A stretch of DNA of 51,745 nucleotides from an uncultured Prevotella sp. (GTDB taxonomy: Bacteria; Bacteroidota; Bacteroidia; Bacteroidales; Bacteroidaceae). The stretch lies in assembly GCA_944320105.1 (NCBI GenBank), contig CALUGA010000016.1, positions 1 through 51,745 on the forward strand, given 5' to 3'. The notes beneath the pieces are model-generated. The model did no database searches. It saw nothing but the letters and a program-made list of their open reading frames with translations, and had not been told where the DNA came from. Both the position numbers and the translations under genes were made by a program. Of the stretch, positions 1 to 9,065 are shown piece by piece (positions within the stretch are counted from its first letter, which is position 1; each line of letters opens with the position of its first letter).

Positions 1-372
1 TTAGGAGTAATCTTTTAGGAGTCAGAAGGAGTTAAGGGGAGTTACAAGGAGTTAGAGGACGTATGCCATAAGGATGTTTTCAAGGAGTTAAGTTTTTAGG
101 AGTAATCTTTTAGGAGTCAGAAGGAGTTAAGGGGAGTTACAAGGAGTTAGAGGACGTATGCCATAAGGATGTCTTCTAAGAGTTAAGTTTTTTTTAGGAG
201 TCAAATGGAGTTAAGGGGAGTTACAGAGAGTTAGAGGACAATGGCATTATAAGTTGACTGCACATAAACAGCCACATAAGCATACGTCCTCTAACTCCTT
301 GTAACTCCCCTTAACTCCTTCTGACTCCTAAAAGATTACTCCTAAAAATTAACTCCTAAAAATTAACTCCTG
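1..372. repeat. Direct and inverted 65-base repeats, gene-free left edge
   Basis: Positions 1-65 and 96-160 are identical, with a period of 95, and the similarity continues to about 190. A shorter diverged copy lies at about 193-240. Positions 281-345 are the exact reverse complement of 1-65. All copies are built from AGGAGTTA/AGGAGTCA words. A transcript leaving cysS (minus strand, stop at 381) would run through the inverted copy and then the direct copies, so it could fold into a very long hairpin. No reading frame in this stretch looks like a gene. Confidence 0.9.
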
Positions 373-380
373 AATAATAA

Positions 381-1871
381 CTACCTATTCAGCCTCCAGG
401 TAACGCCGTCCTTGGTGTCCTTCACCTCGAAGCCGGCGGCGGCGAGGTCGTCGCGTATGCGGTCGCTGGTGGCCCAATCCTTGGCGGCCTTGGCCTTGGC
501 GCGCAGGTCGAGCACCATGTCTACCACCTTGCCGAAGGCCTCCTCGCGCGCGCCGTCGGAGCCGGCCTTTTCCTCCCTAAGCCCGAGCAGGTCGAAGGCG
601 AAGAGGCGCATGGTGGCCTTAAGCTCGTCGAGGCAGGCGGCGCAGATGGCGGCCTTGTGGTCGAGCAGCTTGTTCACCACGGTGCAAGCCTCGAAGAGGT
701 AGCTTATCACCTGCGGCGTGGCCAGGTCGTCGTTCATGGCGTCGTAGCATCGCTGGCGCAGGGCCTTTACGAAGGCTTCCGTCTCGGCGTCGCAGTCCGT
801 GGCCACCGGCACGCGGTTGAGGTCGGCGATGCCGTTGAGGAGCCGCTCCAGCCCCTTCTCGCTGGCCTGCAGTGCGGCGTTGGAGAAGTCGACGGTGCCG
901 CGGTAGTGGGCCGAGAGGATGAAGAAGCGTATGGTCATGGGCGAGTAAGCCTTTTCGAGGCTCGGGTGGCTTCCGGTGAAGAACTGCTCCAGCGTGATGA
1001 AGTTGCCGAGGCTCTTGCCCATCTTCTGCCCGTTGATGGTAATCATGTTGTTGTGCATCCAGTAGCGCACCATGGGCTTGCCCTGCGCCGCCACGGCCTG
1101 CGCTATCTCGCACTCGTGGTGTGGGAACACGAGGTCCATGCCGCCGCCATGGATGTCGAACTCCTCGCCGAGGTACTTCCTGCCCATGGCCGTACACTCA
1201 CAGTGCCATCCCGGGAAGCCGTCGCTCCAGGGGCTTGGCCATCGCATTATGTGCTCGGGCTGCGCCTTCTTCCAGAGGGCGAAGTCCACTTGGTGGCGTT
1301 TCTCGCCCACCCCGTCAAGCTCGCGGCTTGCGTCCTTCACCTCGTCGAGGTTGCGGCCCGACAGTACGCCGTAGTGGTGGTCCTGATTGTACTTCTCCAC
1401 GTCGAAGTAAACGCTGCCGTTGCTCTCGTAGGCATAGCCGTTGGCGAGGATTTGCCTTACCAGCTCCTCCTGCTCGATGATGTGGCCCGAGGCGTGTGGC
1501 TCTATGCTCGGCGGCAGCACGTTAAGCGCCGCCATGGCGTCGTGGTAGCGGTTGGTGTAGTGCTGCGCCACCTCCATGGGTTCGAGCTGCTCCAGGCGCG
1601 CCTTCTTCTCTATCTTGTCGTCGCCCTCGTCGGCGTCGTGCTCCAGGTGGCCCACGTCGGTTATGTTCCTAACGTAGCGCACCTTGTAGCCCAGGTGGGT
1701 GAGGTATCGGAAGAGCACGTCGAAGGTGATGGCGGGGCGGGCGTGGCCCAGGTGCGGGTCGCCGTAGACGGTGGGGCCGCACACGTACATCCCCACGTTA
1801 GGGGCGTGGAGCGGCACGAAGGGCTGCTTTGAGCGCGATAGTGTATTGTAGATTACGAGTTTCTGTTGCAT
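381..1871 (-). CDS. cysS: Cysteine--tRNA ligase
   Basis: Class I aminoacyl-tRNA synthetase that charges tRNA-Cys with cysteine in the cytoplasm. The protein begins [13 protein letters not shown] and is 496 residues, normal for the family. The HIGH-type signature is in [14 protein letters not shown] near the N-terminus and the KMSKS loop appears as KMGKS in [12 protein letters not shown]. Zinc-ligand candidates are the Cys of [10 protein letters not shown], the Cys of GWHCECTAM and the His/Cys of HHECEIAQ. The frame stays open 23 codons upstream, but that stretch is basic and unlike the family, and it overlaps the promoter, so the ATG at 1869-1871 is preferred. The gene is monocistronic by spacing. 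Confidence 0.97.
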   Translation of the reverse strand: MQQKLVIYNTLSRSKQPFVPLHAPNVGMYVCGPTVYGDPHLGHARPAITFDVLFRYLTHLGYKVRYVRNITDVGHLEHDADEGDDKIEKKARLEQLEPMEVAQHYTNRYHDAMAALNVLPPSIEPHASGHIIEQEELVRQILANGYAYESNGSVYFDVEKYNQDHHYGVLSGRNLDEVKDASRELDGVGEKRHQVDFALWKKAQPEHIMRWPSPWSDGFPGWHCECTAMGRKYLGEEFDIHGGGMDLVFPHHECEIAQAVAAQGKPMVRYWMHNNMITINGQKMGKSLGNFITLEQFFTGSHPSLEKAYSPMTIRFFILSAHYRGTVDFSNAALQASEKGLERLLNGIADLNRVPVATDCDAETEAFVKALRQRCYDAMNDDLATPQVISYLFEACTVVNKLLDHKAAICAACLDELKATMRLFAFDLLGLREEKAGSDGAREEAFGKVVDMVLDLRAKAKAAKDWATSDRIRDDLAAAGFEVKDTKDGVTWRLNR

Positions 1872-1937
1872 GGCCGTAGCTGTTTTCGGTGTGTGTGGTT
1901 GCGCGCGGGTGTGGCGTCGTTGCCTCCCGCTGGGATG

Positions 1938-1968
1938 CAAAGTTAGTGCAAATTATCGTTTGGTGCAA
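1938..1968 (-). promoter_or_regulatory. Predicted Bacteroidota sigma-ABfr promoter of cysS
   Basis: On the minus strand there is TTG (1966-1968), 20 bases, then TAACTTTG (1938-1945), which fits the Bacteroidota -33/-7 consensus. Transcription would start around 1930, about 60 bases before the cysS ATG. Confidence 0.7.
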
Positions 1969-2004
1969 GAAAAGTGGCTATTAAATTGGCCCCGTGGCGC
2001 GGTG

Positions 2005-2097
2005 GGTTGCGAAACAGGCCGTTTCGCACTGCGAAACGGCCTGTTCCAGGATGCAAAACGGCCTGTTCCAGGGCGCGAAACGGCCTGTTTCGCAACC
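2005..2097. repeat. Cluster of AAACGGCCTGTTT palindromes
   Basis: The 20-base arms 2005-2024 and 2078-2097 are exact reverse complements. Between them the core AAACGGCCTGTT recurs at 2034-2045 and 2056-2067, and 2009-2027 is a palindrome in itself. It lies between the 3' end of the 2254-aa gene and the cysS promoter. Related palindromes occur at 28299-28386, 36543-36583 and 43173-43203, so this is a dispersed intergenic family. The rest of 1946-2251 holds only the hairpin at 2166-2203 and a T-run at about 2224. Confidence 0.85.
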
Positions 2098-2165
2098 AAC
2101 TGGCCCACAGCCACTTGCGCGGGGCCGCGGCATCGCCGCCAGGGCGGCTGCGCGGGGGCAAGAAG

Positions 2166-2203
2166 AGGCCCGCCTGCGCATCGCTCGATGCGCGGGCGGG
2201 CCT
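2166..2203 (-). terminator. Hairpin downstream of the 2254-aa secreted protein gene
   Basis: 16-base arms 2166-2181 and 2188-2203 pair with one mismatch and leave a 6-base loop. The position is 49 bases past the stop at 2252, as expected for a transcription terminator of the minus-strand gene. It lacks a strong U tract, so termination is inferred from position and stem strength. Confidence 0.5.
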
Positions 2204-2251
2204 GCGGCCTCAGCGCGCCCCGCCTTTTTTTTGGGGGGGCGGCGCGGGCTC

Positions 2252-5200
2252 TTACTTAAGCCCCACGGCTATCTTCAGGCTCTCGCCGCCGGCGCGCAGC
2301 ACGTAAGTGCCGGCGGCCGCCGGGCCGAGGGCGAGCGTGGCGCTGCCCGATGGCGACGCCACGGCGCTGCCCACCATGGCTCCGCCTGCGGTGCTCAGGG
2401 TGATGGCGCAGCCCGGGCGGGCCCCGCTTACGAGCAGGCGGCCATCGTCGAGCCTTGCCTCAAGCCCCCCGGCGGTGGGCCCGCCGATGGAGTTGATGGT
2501 GAGCGTAACCTTGTCCGACAGGCTCTCGCCCGTCTGCGAGTACACCGCCGCCACCCTATACTCTATGTATGGCAGCTGCGGCGGGGTGAGGTCGGTGTAG
2601 GTGGTGTCGGCCACGTACTGGCTGTTGATGCGCTCGCTGTTGCGGTAAACGTTGTAGCCCAGGAACGTGTTGACGCCCGAGGCGCGCTCCACGGCAGCCG
2701 GCACGGCCATGAGCCGCTGGCCGCCGGCACGGCCGGGCAGGGGCTGCGCAGGCGCGCGGCGCGGGGCCTGCAGCCTGTCGGCACGGCCGACGTTGGTGTA
2801 CGGGCTAAGGCCGATGGCTATGTTCCAGTTGGCGTCGATGCCCGTGTCGTCGTCGCTGAGCACACCCCATGTGGCGCCGTCGGTTGAGTAGAGGTTGCCT
2901 CGCCCCTCGCGCGCCGGCCCGCGGTCGTAGCCCAGCGGCACGGTTATCTCGTTGTGCTCCACGTAGAGCGCCACGATCATGTCCTTGGAGGGGTCGACGG
3001 CCAGTGGCTCGTCGAGGCGCACGTTGTTGAACGAGTACTGCTTGAGCTGCGGCACATACTGCTGGCGCACAACCGTGCCGCCCTGGTATACGAGCACGAA
3101 GAGGGCGTCGGGCACCTGGTTGACGTAGAACTCAACGTTGGTGAGCGTGAGGTGGCCGTAATCGGCCAGGTCGGATGCATACCACCGCGCCCCGGCGTAG
3201 AAGGCCCCTCCGCTGGGCAGCCCGCCCGCATCGTAGCTGTTGCCGTCGTCCCAGCGCAGGTACACCGGCTCGCCTATGGCCGGCTGCCGCCATGCCAGGC
3301 GCACGCTCCCGTCGGGCTGCTGCGTGGCGGTGAGCGCGTCGGGCGCCTGCCCTCCGTTGTCGTAGCTCACCTCTACGCTCACCGGCTCAGACAGCTCGCT
3401 CACGGCCGAGGTCTTGGTGGTGAGGCTCACCTGGTAGCTGTAGGTGCCTTGGGCGAGGTTGTGGTCAACGTAGCTTATGCCTGCCAACGGCTCGGTGTTG
3501 AGCTTGCTGCCGTCGCGGTAGACGTCGAATCCGTAGACGCTGCTCTCGGGCTGCCCGGCGTAGAGCCTCACGGCGTCTACGTACTGCGTGTATGTGGCGG
3601 CCTGCTTGCGCAGGGCCACGTAGCGCGTGCCTTCGGGCAGGGCGCAGCCCACTGCCTGCCATGCCTCGGTGGTCTGGCAGGTCTGCAGGGGTATGAAGTC
3701 GGCCTCGGCGGTGCTGCCCGTAGAGTAGAGCAGCTCGAGCGAGCCGCTGCCCTGGTGGTCGTCGGCGTTGCAAGCGGCAAAGGCTATCCAGCCCATGCCC
3801 TCGGCCGGGATTACGAGCATGGCCCGGCGGTCGGCCAGTGCCTCGATGGCCTTGCCGCCGTCGTACGCGCGCGCCGTGGTCACGCGCCACTCGGAGCCGG
3901 CGTTGACCCACTCGCCGTGCTCCAGAGGCTGGCCTGCGGGGGCGTCCTCGAAGTCGCTGTGGTCAAGCGCGCCGTCGTACATGGCCGGGTCGGCGAACGA
4001 CACGAGCACGTTGTAGCCGTAGGTGGAGGGCGCGGCCTTCACGTGCGCCGGGGCCGGGGCCTCGCCCTTGGGGGCTATGGTCACCTCGCGCTCGCCGGAG
4101 CGCGGCGAGGTGGTGCCATCGATGTAAACCGTCTCCACGGCATACCTGTACGTGCCCTCGGCGTCAAGCGGCTCGGCCCAGTGGCGGCGCTCCAGCGGCT
4201 CGGCGTTGAGCCTCTGGCCGTCGCGGTAAACGTTGTAGCCCGCCACGCCGGTGGTGGGCTCAAGCTCTACGAAGAGGAAGCGCGTGGGCCCGGCGGGGTT
4301 CTGCATGGCCATGGCCAGGCAGGCCATGCCATCGGGGCGCTCTATCACCGACATTCCGCCGGCCGTACACTGCGACACGTCGCCCAGCTCGGCGTAGGCT
4401 CCCGCGTCGAGACTGCCCAGCCGCTCAAGCGTGGCGGCGTCGTACACGCCTATGGTGAGCTGCGTCTCGCCGCCCTGCTCGAAGGCGTATATGCGGCCGT
4501 CGTGGTAGCCGGTGCCCGAGGCTCCGCGCAGGGTAGGCCCGGTGCCTGTCTTGGCCCCGCGCTTGGTTACGTAGATGCTGGTTTCCCAGTCGCCCACCTC
4601 AAAGCCTCCGTTGCCTCCGTCGAGCGTTGGTATGTAGGCTATGTGGCGGCCGTACTCCGATACGGGCAGCGTCTCCACGAGCCGGCGGGCGTCCATGTCC
4701 ACGCGGTGTATGCTCGTTTGGTTGTCGGTTACGTAGAAGCTCTCGCCGTCCCACGCCATGTTCCTTATGCCCTGCAGGCCCTCGATGGTGAAGCTCTCTA
4801 TGAACTCGCCGGTGAGCGAGTACTTGTTAACGCCGCCCTCGGTGGCCAGCGCCGAGGTGTAGATGTAGCGGTTGTCGGAGGCTATGGCCATCTCCACGCC
4901 CGTGCCCGCCCCGCTGAAGGAGCTTACGTACTCGGGCAGGCCGGCGGCCGTGGTGACGGGGCGCGCCTCGGTGTCGGCAGCCACGCCGCTGCCCGGGCCT
5001 TGCAGCTCGCCGGGGTAGTTCCAGCGCAGGGTGACATCGCGGTTAAGCTCCACGGTGGCGTCGATGGTGGTGGGTGCGGCCCGCTCGCCCATGTCCTCAA
5101 CGGTAACGGTGGCGGCCTGGCTCAGCGGCGACTCCCATCCCCCGGCGTATACCGAGCTTACGGCGTAGGAGTGGCGGCCCGGCTCGTCTATGGCGTCGGT

Positions 5201-8200
5201 GTAGGCCGTGGCGCCCACAGGCTCGGCGTTGAGCTTCTGGCCGTCGCGGTAAACGTTGTAGCCCAGCGGCGCCTGCTCGGCCTGCCCGTCGGCGGCCCCG
5301 AGGCTCACGCTTATGTTGAAGTTGCCGCTGATGGCCTGGTAGGACGCCGGGAACCAGCTCTCGCCGTCCATGGAGAGCAGGTTGCCCTTGCCCTCCACGG
5401 CCGGGCCAGCGTCGAGCGAGAGCGGGTTTACGTTAGGCGCGTTCATCACCTGGAAGGCGAAGTAGTACTCGCAGCCCGGCTCGATGGTGAGCGGCTCGTC
5501 GACGGTGACCACCGTGGGGGTGCCGTCGTAGCTCACCGCCCCGCCGTGCGCCTTGCGGTAGATGGGCTGCCCGTCCTTGTAGATGATGAGGGCCAGGTAG
5601 GAGCAGGGGTTGACCAGCAGCACCGACACGGCCTCTATGGGCTTGTTGCGGTAAGGCACGAGGTCCTGGGCCGACCATGCCGAGGCGGCCCAGAAGTAGC
5701 CACCCCCGCCCATGCCCATCTCGTCGGCGTGGGCGCCGCTGGCCCATGAGGCCGTGGCGGGCTGCTGCGCCCCTGCCAGAGGCGACTGCCAGGTGAGGCT
5801 CACGTCCTTATTGTTGGCCAGCGTGGCGGCCACTGAGAGCGGTGCGTAGTGCTGCGCGCCGCGCTTTACGAAGGCCACCACGGAGTCGGACATGGCCGAC
5901 TCCACGTTGCCGCCATAAACAGCCGTAACCCTGTAGGTGTACTCGCCGTAAACCAAGCCTTGGTCGGTGTACGTGCCGGCCTCCACCAGCTCCCGGTTAA
6001 CCTTGCGGCCCCCGCGGTAAACGTTGTAGCCCAGGGGCGCCCCCGCCGGCTGCGGCTGCCCCGGCTGCCACGACAGGCTCACCTCGCCGTCGCCGGGCGT
6101 GGCGGCCAGCCGCTGCGGGCGCGGCGCGTTGGCGTGGGCGCTGACGCTGAGCGACACGGGCAGGCTCCTGTCGGCTATGGCCGGGAGCATGGTGAGGCAG
6201 GCCTCGACGCCGCGGCTGTCGCCCTTGGCCATGCCCAGCGCGCTGATGCCCATGGCGAGCCGCTGCTCCTCGCCGGGCTGCAGCGTGCCGTGGCGCGGGG
6301 CGATGGACAGCCAGTTGTCGGCGTCGCAGAGGGTGTAGCTGAACACGAGCGACGGCGACTGCCGCAGCACCCCGATGAGGGTGAGCTTGCCCTCGCTCAC
6401 GTCGAGCGACGAGAATATGCCTCCTATGTTGTTCACCCCGGTGGCGGCGTTGCCTATCACGTAGCCCGGCACGTCGGTCACGAGGTGCTCCACCCCGGTG
6501 AGGCTGCGCGTGCTTATGTTGTACTGGCGCAGCGTAACGCGGTCCACTATGTCGCTCCTGCTGGCGCCGTCGGCCAGCCAGAGGTAGGGCCCGCCGGGGC
6601 TAAGGTTGTCGTAGGCGGTGCCTATCACCGACAGCGAGGCCGAGGCGTCGAAGGCCTGCAGGCGCGCCGTGAGCCTGCCCTGCCTGTCTATGCGCGCCAG
6701 CGTGGAGCCGCCGCCTATCCAGAAGCCGTCGTTGTCGGGGTCGTAGGTGCAGTGGGTTATCTCGAGCGAGGGCTGCTCGGCCACGGTGATGGTGTCGGCC
6801 AGGCGCCGGTTGTCGAGGTCGAAGACGTAGATGCTGTTGGTGCCGTCGCTGCCGTAGAAGTAGCGCCCGTCGTAAGTGAGGTCGTAAACGGGGTAGTAGA
6901 AGCCGGGTATGCGGAACTGGCCCTCGAAGCGGCCCTGGCGGTCGTACTGCCAGAACATGCCCACCTCTATCGACGACGAGGTGAAGTAGTGCTCGCCGTC
7001 GAAGGCCACGGCCGACTGCAGGTCGCCCGACGCCTGGAACGACGACGCCCCGCTCCACAGCGTGGAGGCGTCGCCCGAGAGGCGCTCCGGGGCGGCGGCG
7101 ATGTGCCACGCCATGGGGCCGTCGCCGGTGTTGCGCATGGTCACCGTCTCCTGGCGGGCTCCGTCGGCGGCCATGCTCACGGCCACCTCGCCCCGCGAAA
7201 GCTCGAGCACGGGGCGCGTGAGCGCGGCGGTGAAGGCGTTGGCCTGCCCCTCGCCCACTTCCCACGTGCCTTCGTACACGTTGTATCCCTCGTGGGCTAT
7301 GCTCACCCTGTATGTGCCTTGCTCAAGCATGGGCAGGCTCAGCTGCCCGCCCTGGCCGGTGACGCCATGCGCCACGGCGCCGTGGCCGGCGGTGAGCGTC
7401 ACGGGGCATCCGGCCACCGGGCCGTCGGCCGAGGCCACGGTGAGCGTTGCCCCGGCGTACTCAGGCACCCACACCTTCACGTCGTCCACGTACCAGTAGT
7501 CGATGTAGGTGGCTATGGCTCCGTAGGCCCTGAACCTTACGCGGAACAGGCTGGCGTCGCCAAGCAACTGGCCTATGGGCAGCTGGCACACGCGCCAGTC
7601 GAACGCTCCCTGGGAGTTGTCGTAGGTGGCAGCCGTCTGCCACGTATGCCCGCCGTCGGTGGTCACCTCCACGGACAGGTAGTCGGTGTTTTCGTGGCGC
7701 TCGTTCTGCAGCTTGAGGTTGAAGCGCAGCACGGTGCCTGCGGGGTTGTCGGTGAGCAGCTCGCGGGTGACGAGCGACTGGTCGTAGTCGTACATCAGCC
7801 CGTAGGAGAAGGTGGCGCAGGGGTCCACCAGCCCGCGCGGGTAGTAGTCAATGCCCCAGGAGTTGGCCTCGTTGGCGTCGCCGTTGGCTGTGGCCCACTT
7901 GTCTTGGTCGAGCGTCCATGTCTCGAAGTCGTCCTCAAAGGGCAGCACGCGCGTGTCGGGTACGTTGACCGCAAGGGGGTCCGAGGGGTCCGACTCGGTG
8001 CCGTCGGAGTAGAGCGCGGTTACGGTGTAGGTATGGTCGCCGTAGTCCTGCACGGTGTCGGTGTAGCGTATCTGCGTCACCGGCGCGCCGTTGGCCTTGG
8101 CTCCGTCGCGGTAAACGTTGAAGCCGGTGAGGCTGGCTCCGCTGGCCGTGGCGCCTGCCTTGACGCGGGCCGGGCCCACGCCGGGGCGCACAGCGTTGGT

Positions 8201-9016
8201 GCCAACGAAGATGTCGTCGATGAGCAGCATGAAGTTGTCGTCCGACACGCAGTTTACCGTGACGTAGCGCGCCTCCTTGGGCATGGCGTACTCATAGAGC
8301 GTCCACTCGCCCGGCACCTGCACGTAGTCGCCCTCGCTCACGAAGGTGAAGTCGGAGGGGTTGGTGCCCGTGGTGGAGTAGCCCACGCGCAGGCGCTCGT
8401 TGCCGAACGACTCGGGGTTGTAGCTCTTGGCCATGAAGCTGAGCCTGAACTCCCTGTCGAAGCTCAGCGCGGGCGATATGATGAAGTCGTTGTTCTTGCC
8501 GCCGAGGGGGCAGAAGCTCACGAGCATCTTGCTGCCCGAGTATGGCTGGTAGCTGGGGTTGGAGCTGGTGGCGGGCGTGGTGAGCGATGGGTTCATCACG
8601 ATGAATGCCATGCGCTGCCCCTGGTTGGGGAATGAGCATGCCTGCCAGGTGTAGGTGTAGTCGTTGTCGCCGTCGATGTACTGCCAGCCTATGCTGCCGG
8701 GCGAGTTGATGGCGAAGTCGTCGTGGCTCTCGAAGTCGTCGAAGTAGCCGTCGGTGGCCTCGGGCGAGAGCCAGCTCAGCCGCACCTGCCTGTCGTCCAC
8801 GCCCATGAGGCGCAGGCCGTAGGGCCGCCCGTCGGGCGCCCCGTCGGCGAGCAGTCGGGGGTAGCCGGCCGCCATGGGCGCGGCCTTCATGGCGGTGGGT
8901 GCCTTGGGGCGCACCTTCTCGGGGCCGCCTTCCCCGCGCGCGCCGCCCGTGGCGGCCGCGCAGAGCGCGCAGCCGGCCACGGCCAGCGATGCTATGTAAT
9001 GCTTGTTGGGTTTCAT
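2252..9016 (-). CDS. Giant T9SS-exported multidomain protein (choice-of-anchor J and Fn3-like repeats)
   Basis: A 2254-residue cell-surface or secreted protein of unknown substrate. It starts with a signal peptide (MKPNKHYIASLAVAGCALCAAA) and ends with a T9SS sorting domain over about the last 70 residues (GTYVLRAGGESLKIAVGLK). Between them I see choice-of-anchor-J/cleaved-adhesin-like modules (about 90-285 and 360-500), a carboxypeptidase-regulatory-like beta sandwich (about 515-590), stretches that look like beta-propeller blades, and six Fn3-like units marked by GYNVYRDG-type motifs near residues 296, 993, 1251, 1590, 1827 and 2117. The repeated motif is also conserved in DNA. It is the last gene of three consecutive T9SS cargo genes on this strand, next to an M6 protease. 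Similar architectures occur in Bacteroidota adhesins and protease-associated proteins. No catalytic motif was recognised. Confidence 0.85.
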   Translation of the reverse strand: MKPNKHYIASLAVAGCALCAAATGGARGEGGPEKVRPKAPTAMKAAPMAAGYPRLLADGAPDGRPYGLRLMGVDDRQVRLSWLSPEATDGYFDDFESHDDFAINSPGSIGWQYIDGDNDYTYTWQACSFPNQGQRMAFIVMNPSLTTPATSSNPSYQPYSGSKMLVSFCPLGGKNNDFIISPALSFDREFRLSFMAKSYNPESFGNERLRVGYSTTGTNPSDFTFVSEGDYVQVPGEWTLYEYAMPKEARYVTVNCVSDDNFMLLIDDIFVGTNAVRPGVGPARVKAGATASGASLTGFNVYRDGAKANGAPVTQIRYTDTVQDYGDHTYTVTALYSDGTESDPSDPLAVNVPDTRVLPFEDDFETWTLDQDKWATANGDANEANSWGIDYYPRGLVDPCATFSYGLMYDYDQSLVTRELLTDNPAGTVLRFNLKLQNERHENTDYLSVEVTTDGGHTWQTAATYDNSQGAFDWRVCQLPIGQLLGDASLFRVRFRAYGAIATYIDYWYVDDVKVWVPEYAGATLTVASADGPVAGCPVTLTAGHGAVAHGVTGQGGQLSLPMLEQGTYRVSIAHEGYNVYEGTWEVGEGQANAFTAALTRPVLELSRGEVAVSMAADGARQETVTMRNTGDGPMAWHIAAAPERLSGDASTLWSGASSFQASGDLQSAVAFDGEHYFTSSSIEVGMFWQYDRQGRFEGQFRIPGFYYPVYDLTYDGRYFYGSDGTNSIYVFDLDNRRLADTITVAEQPSLEITHCTYDPDNDGFWIGGGSTLARIDRQGRLTARLQAFDASASLSVIGTAYDNLSPGGPYLWLADGASRSDIVDRVTLRQYNISTRSLTGVEHLVTDVPGYVIGNAATGVNNIGGIFSSLDVSEGKLTLIGVLRQSPSLVFSYTLCDADNWLSIAPRHGTLQPGEEQRLAMGISALGMAKGDSRGVEACLTMLPAIADRSLPVSLSVSAHANAPRPQRLAATPGDGEVSLSWQPGQPQPAGAPLGYNVYRGGRKVNRELVEAGTYTDQGLVYGEYTYRVTAVYGGNVESAMSDSVVAFVKRGAQHYAPLSVAATLANNKDVSLTWQSPLAGAQQPATASWASGAHADEMGMGGGGYFWAASAWSAQDLVPYRNKPIEAVSVLLVNPCSYLALIIYKDGQPIYRKAHGGAVSYDGTPTVVTVDEPLTIEPGCEYYFAFQVMNAPNVNPLSLDAGPAVEGKGNLLSMDGESWFPASYQAISGNFNISVSLGAADGQAEQAPLGYNVYRDGQKLNAEPVGATAYTDAIDEPGRHSYAVSSVYAGGWESPLSQAATVTVEDMGERAAPTTIDATVELNRDVTLRWNYPGELQGPGSGVAADTEARPVTTAAGLPEYVSSFSGAGTGVEMAIASDNRYIYTSALATEGGVNKYSLTGEFIESFTIEGLQGIRNMAWDGESFYVTDNQTSIHRVDMDARRLVETLPVSEYGRHIAYIPTLDGGNGGFEVGDWETSIYVTKRGAKTGTGPTLRGASGTGYHDGRIYAFEQGGETQLTIGVYDAATLERLGSLDAGAYAELGDVSQCTAGGMSVIERPDGMACLAMAMQNPAGPTRFLFVELEPTTGVAGYNVYRDGQRLNAEPLERRHWAEPLDAEGTYRYAVETVYIDGTTSPRSGEREVTIAPKGEAPAPAHVKAAPSTYGYNVLVSFADPAMYDGALDHSDFEDAPAGQPLEHGEWVNAGSEWRVTTARAYDGGKAIEALADRRAMLVIPAEGMGWIAFAACNADDHQGSGSLELLYSTGSTAEADFIPLQTCQTTEAWQAVGCALPEGTRYVALRKQAATYTQYVDAVRLYAGQPESSVYGFDVYRDGSKLNTEPLAGISYVDHNLAQGTYSYQVSLTTKTSAVSELSEPVSVEVSYDNGGQAPDALTATQQPDGSVRLAWRQPAIGEPVYLRWDDGNSYDAGGLPSGGAFYAGARWYASDLADYGHLTLTNVEFYVNQVPDALFVLVYQGGTVVRQQYVPQLKQYSFNNVRLDEPLAVDPSKDMIVALYVEHNEITVPLGYDRGPAREGRGNLYSTDGATWGVLSDDDTGIDANWNIAIGLSPYTNVGRADRLQAPRRAPAQPLPGRAGGQRLMAVPAAVERASGVNTFLGYNVYRNSERINSQYVADTTYTDLTPPQLPYIEYRVAAVYSQTGESLSDKVTLTINSIGGPTAGGLEARLDDGRLLVSGARPGCAITLSTAGGAMVGSAVASPSGSATLALGPAAAGTYVLRAGGESLKIAVGLK

Positions 9017-9065
9017 AAGTTTCTTCTTATTCGTTATGGTGTAAGTGGGTGGTGTGATTGCCCGG

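Noticed and set aside
1-372. Possible CRISPR array from the 95-base periodic repeats
   Set aside because: Repeats are 65 bases, spacers are not unique and one copy is inverted, and there are no cas genes in the window.
2954-5749. Long open frame on the plus strand opposite the 2254-aa gene (also 5849-8635)
   Set aside because: High GC content keeps antisense frames open. The translations are Val/Gly/Ala/His-rich with no recognisable domain, while the minus-strand gene has clear domains.
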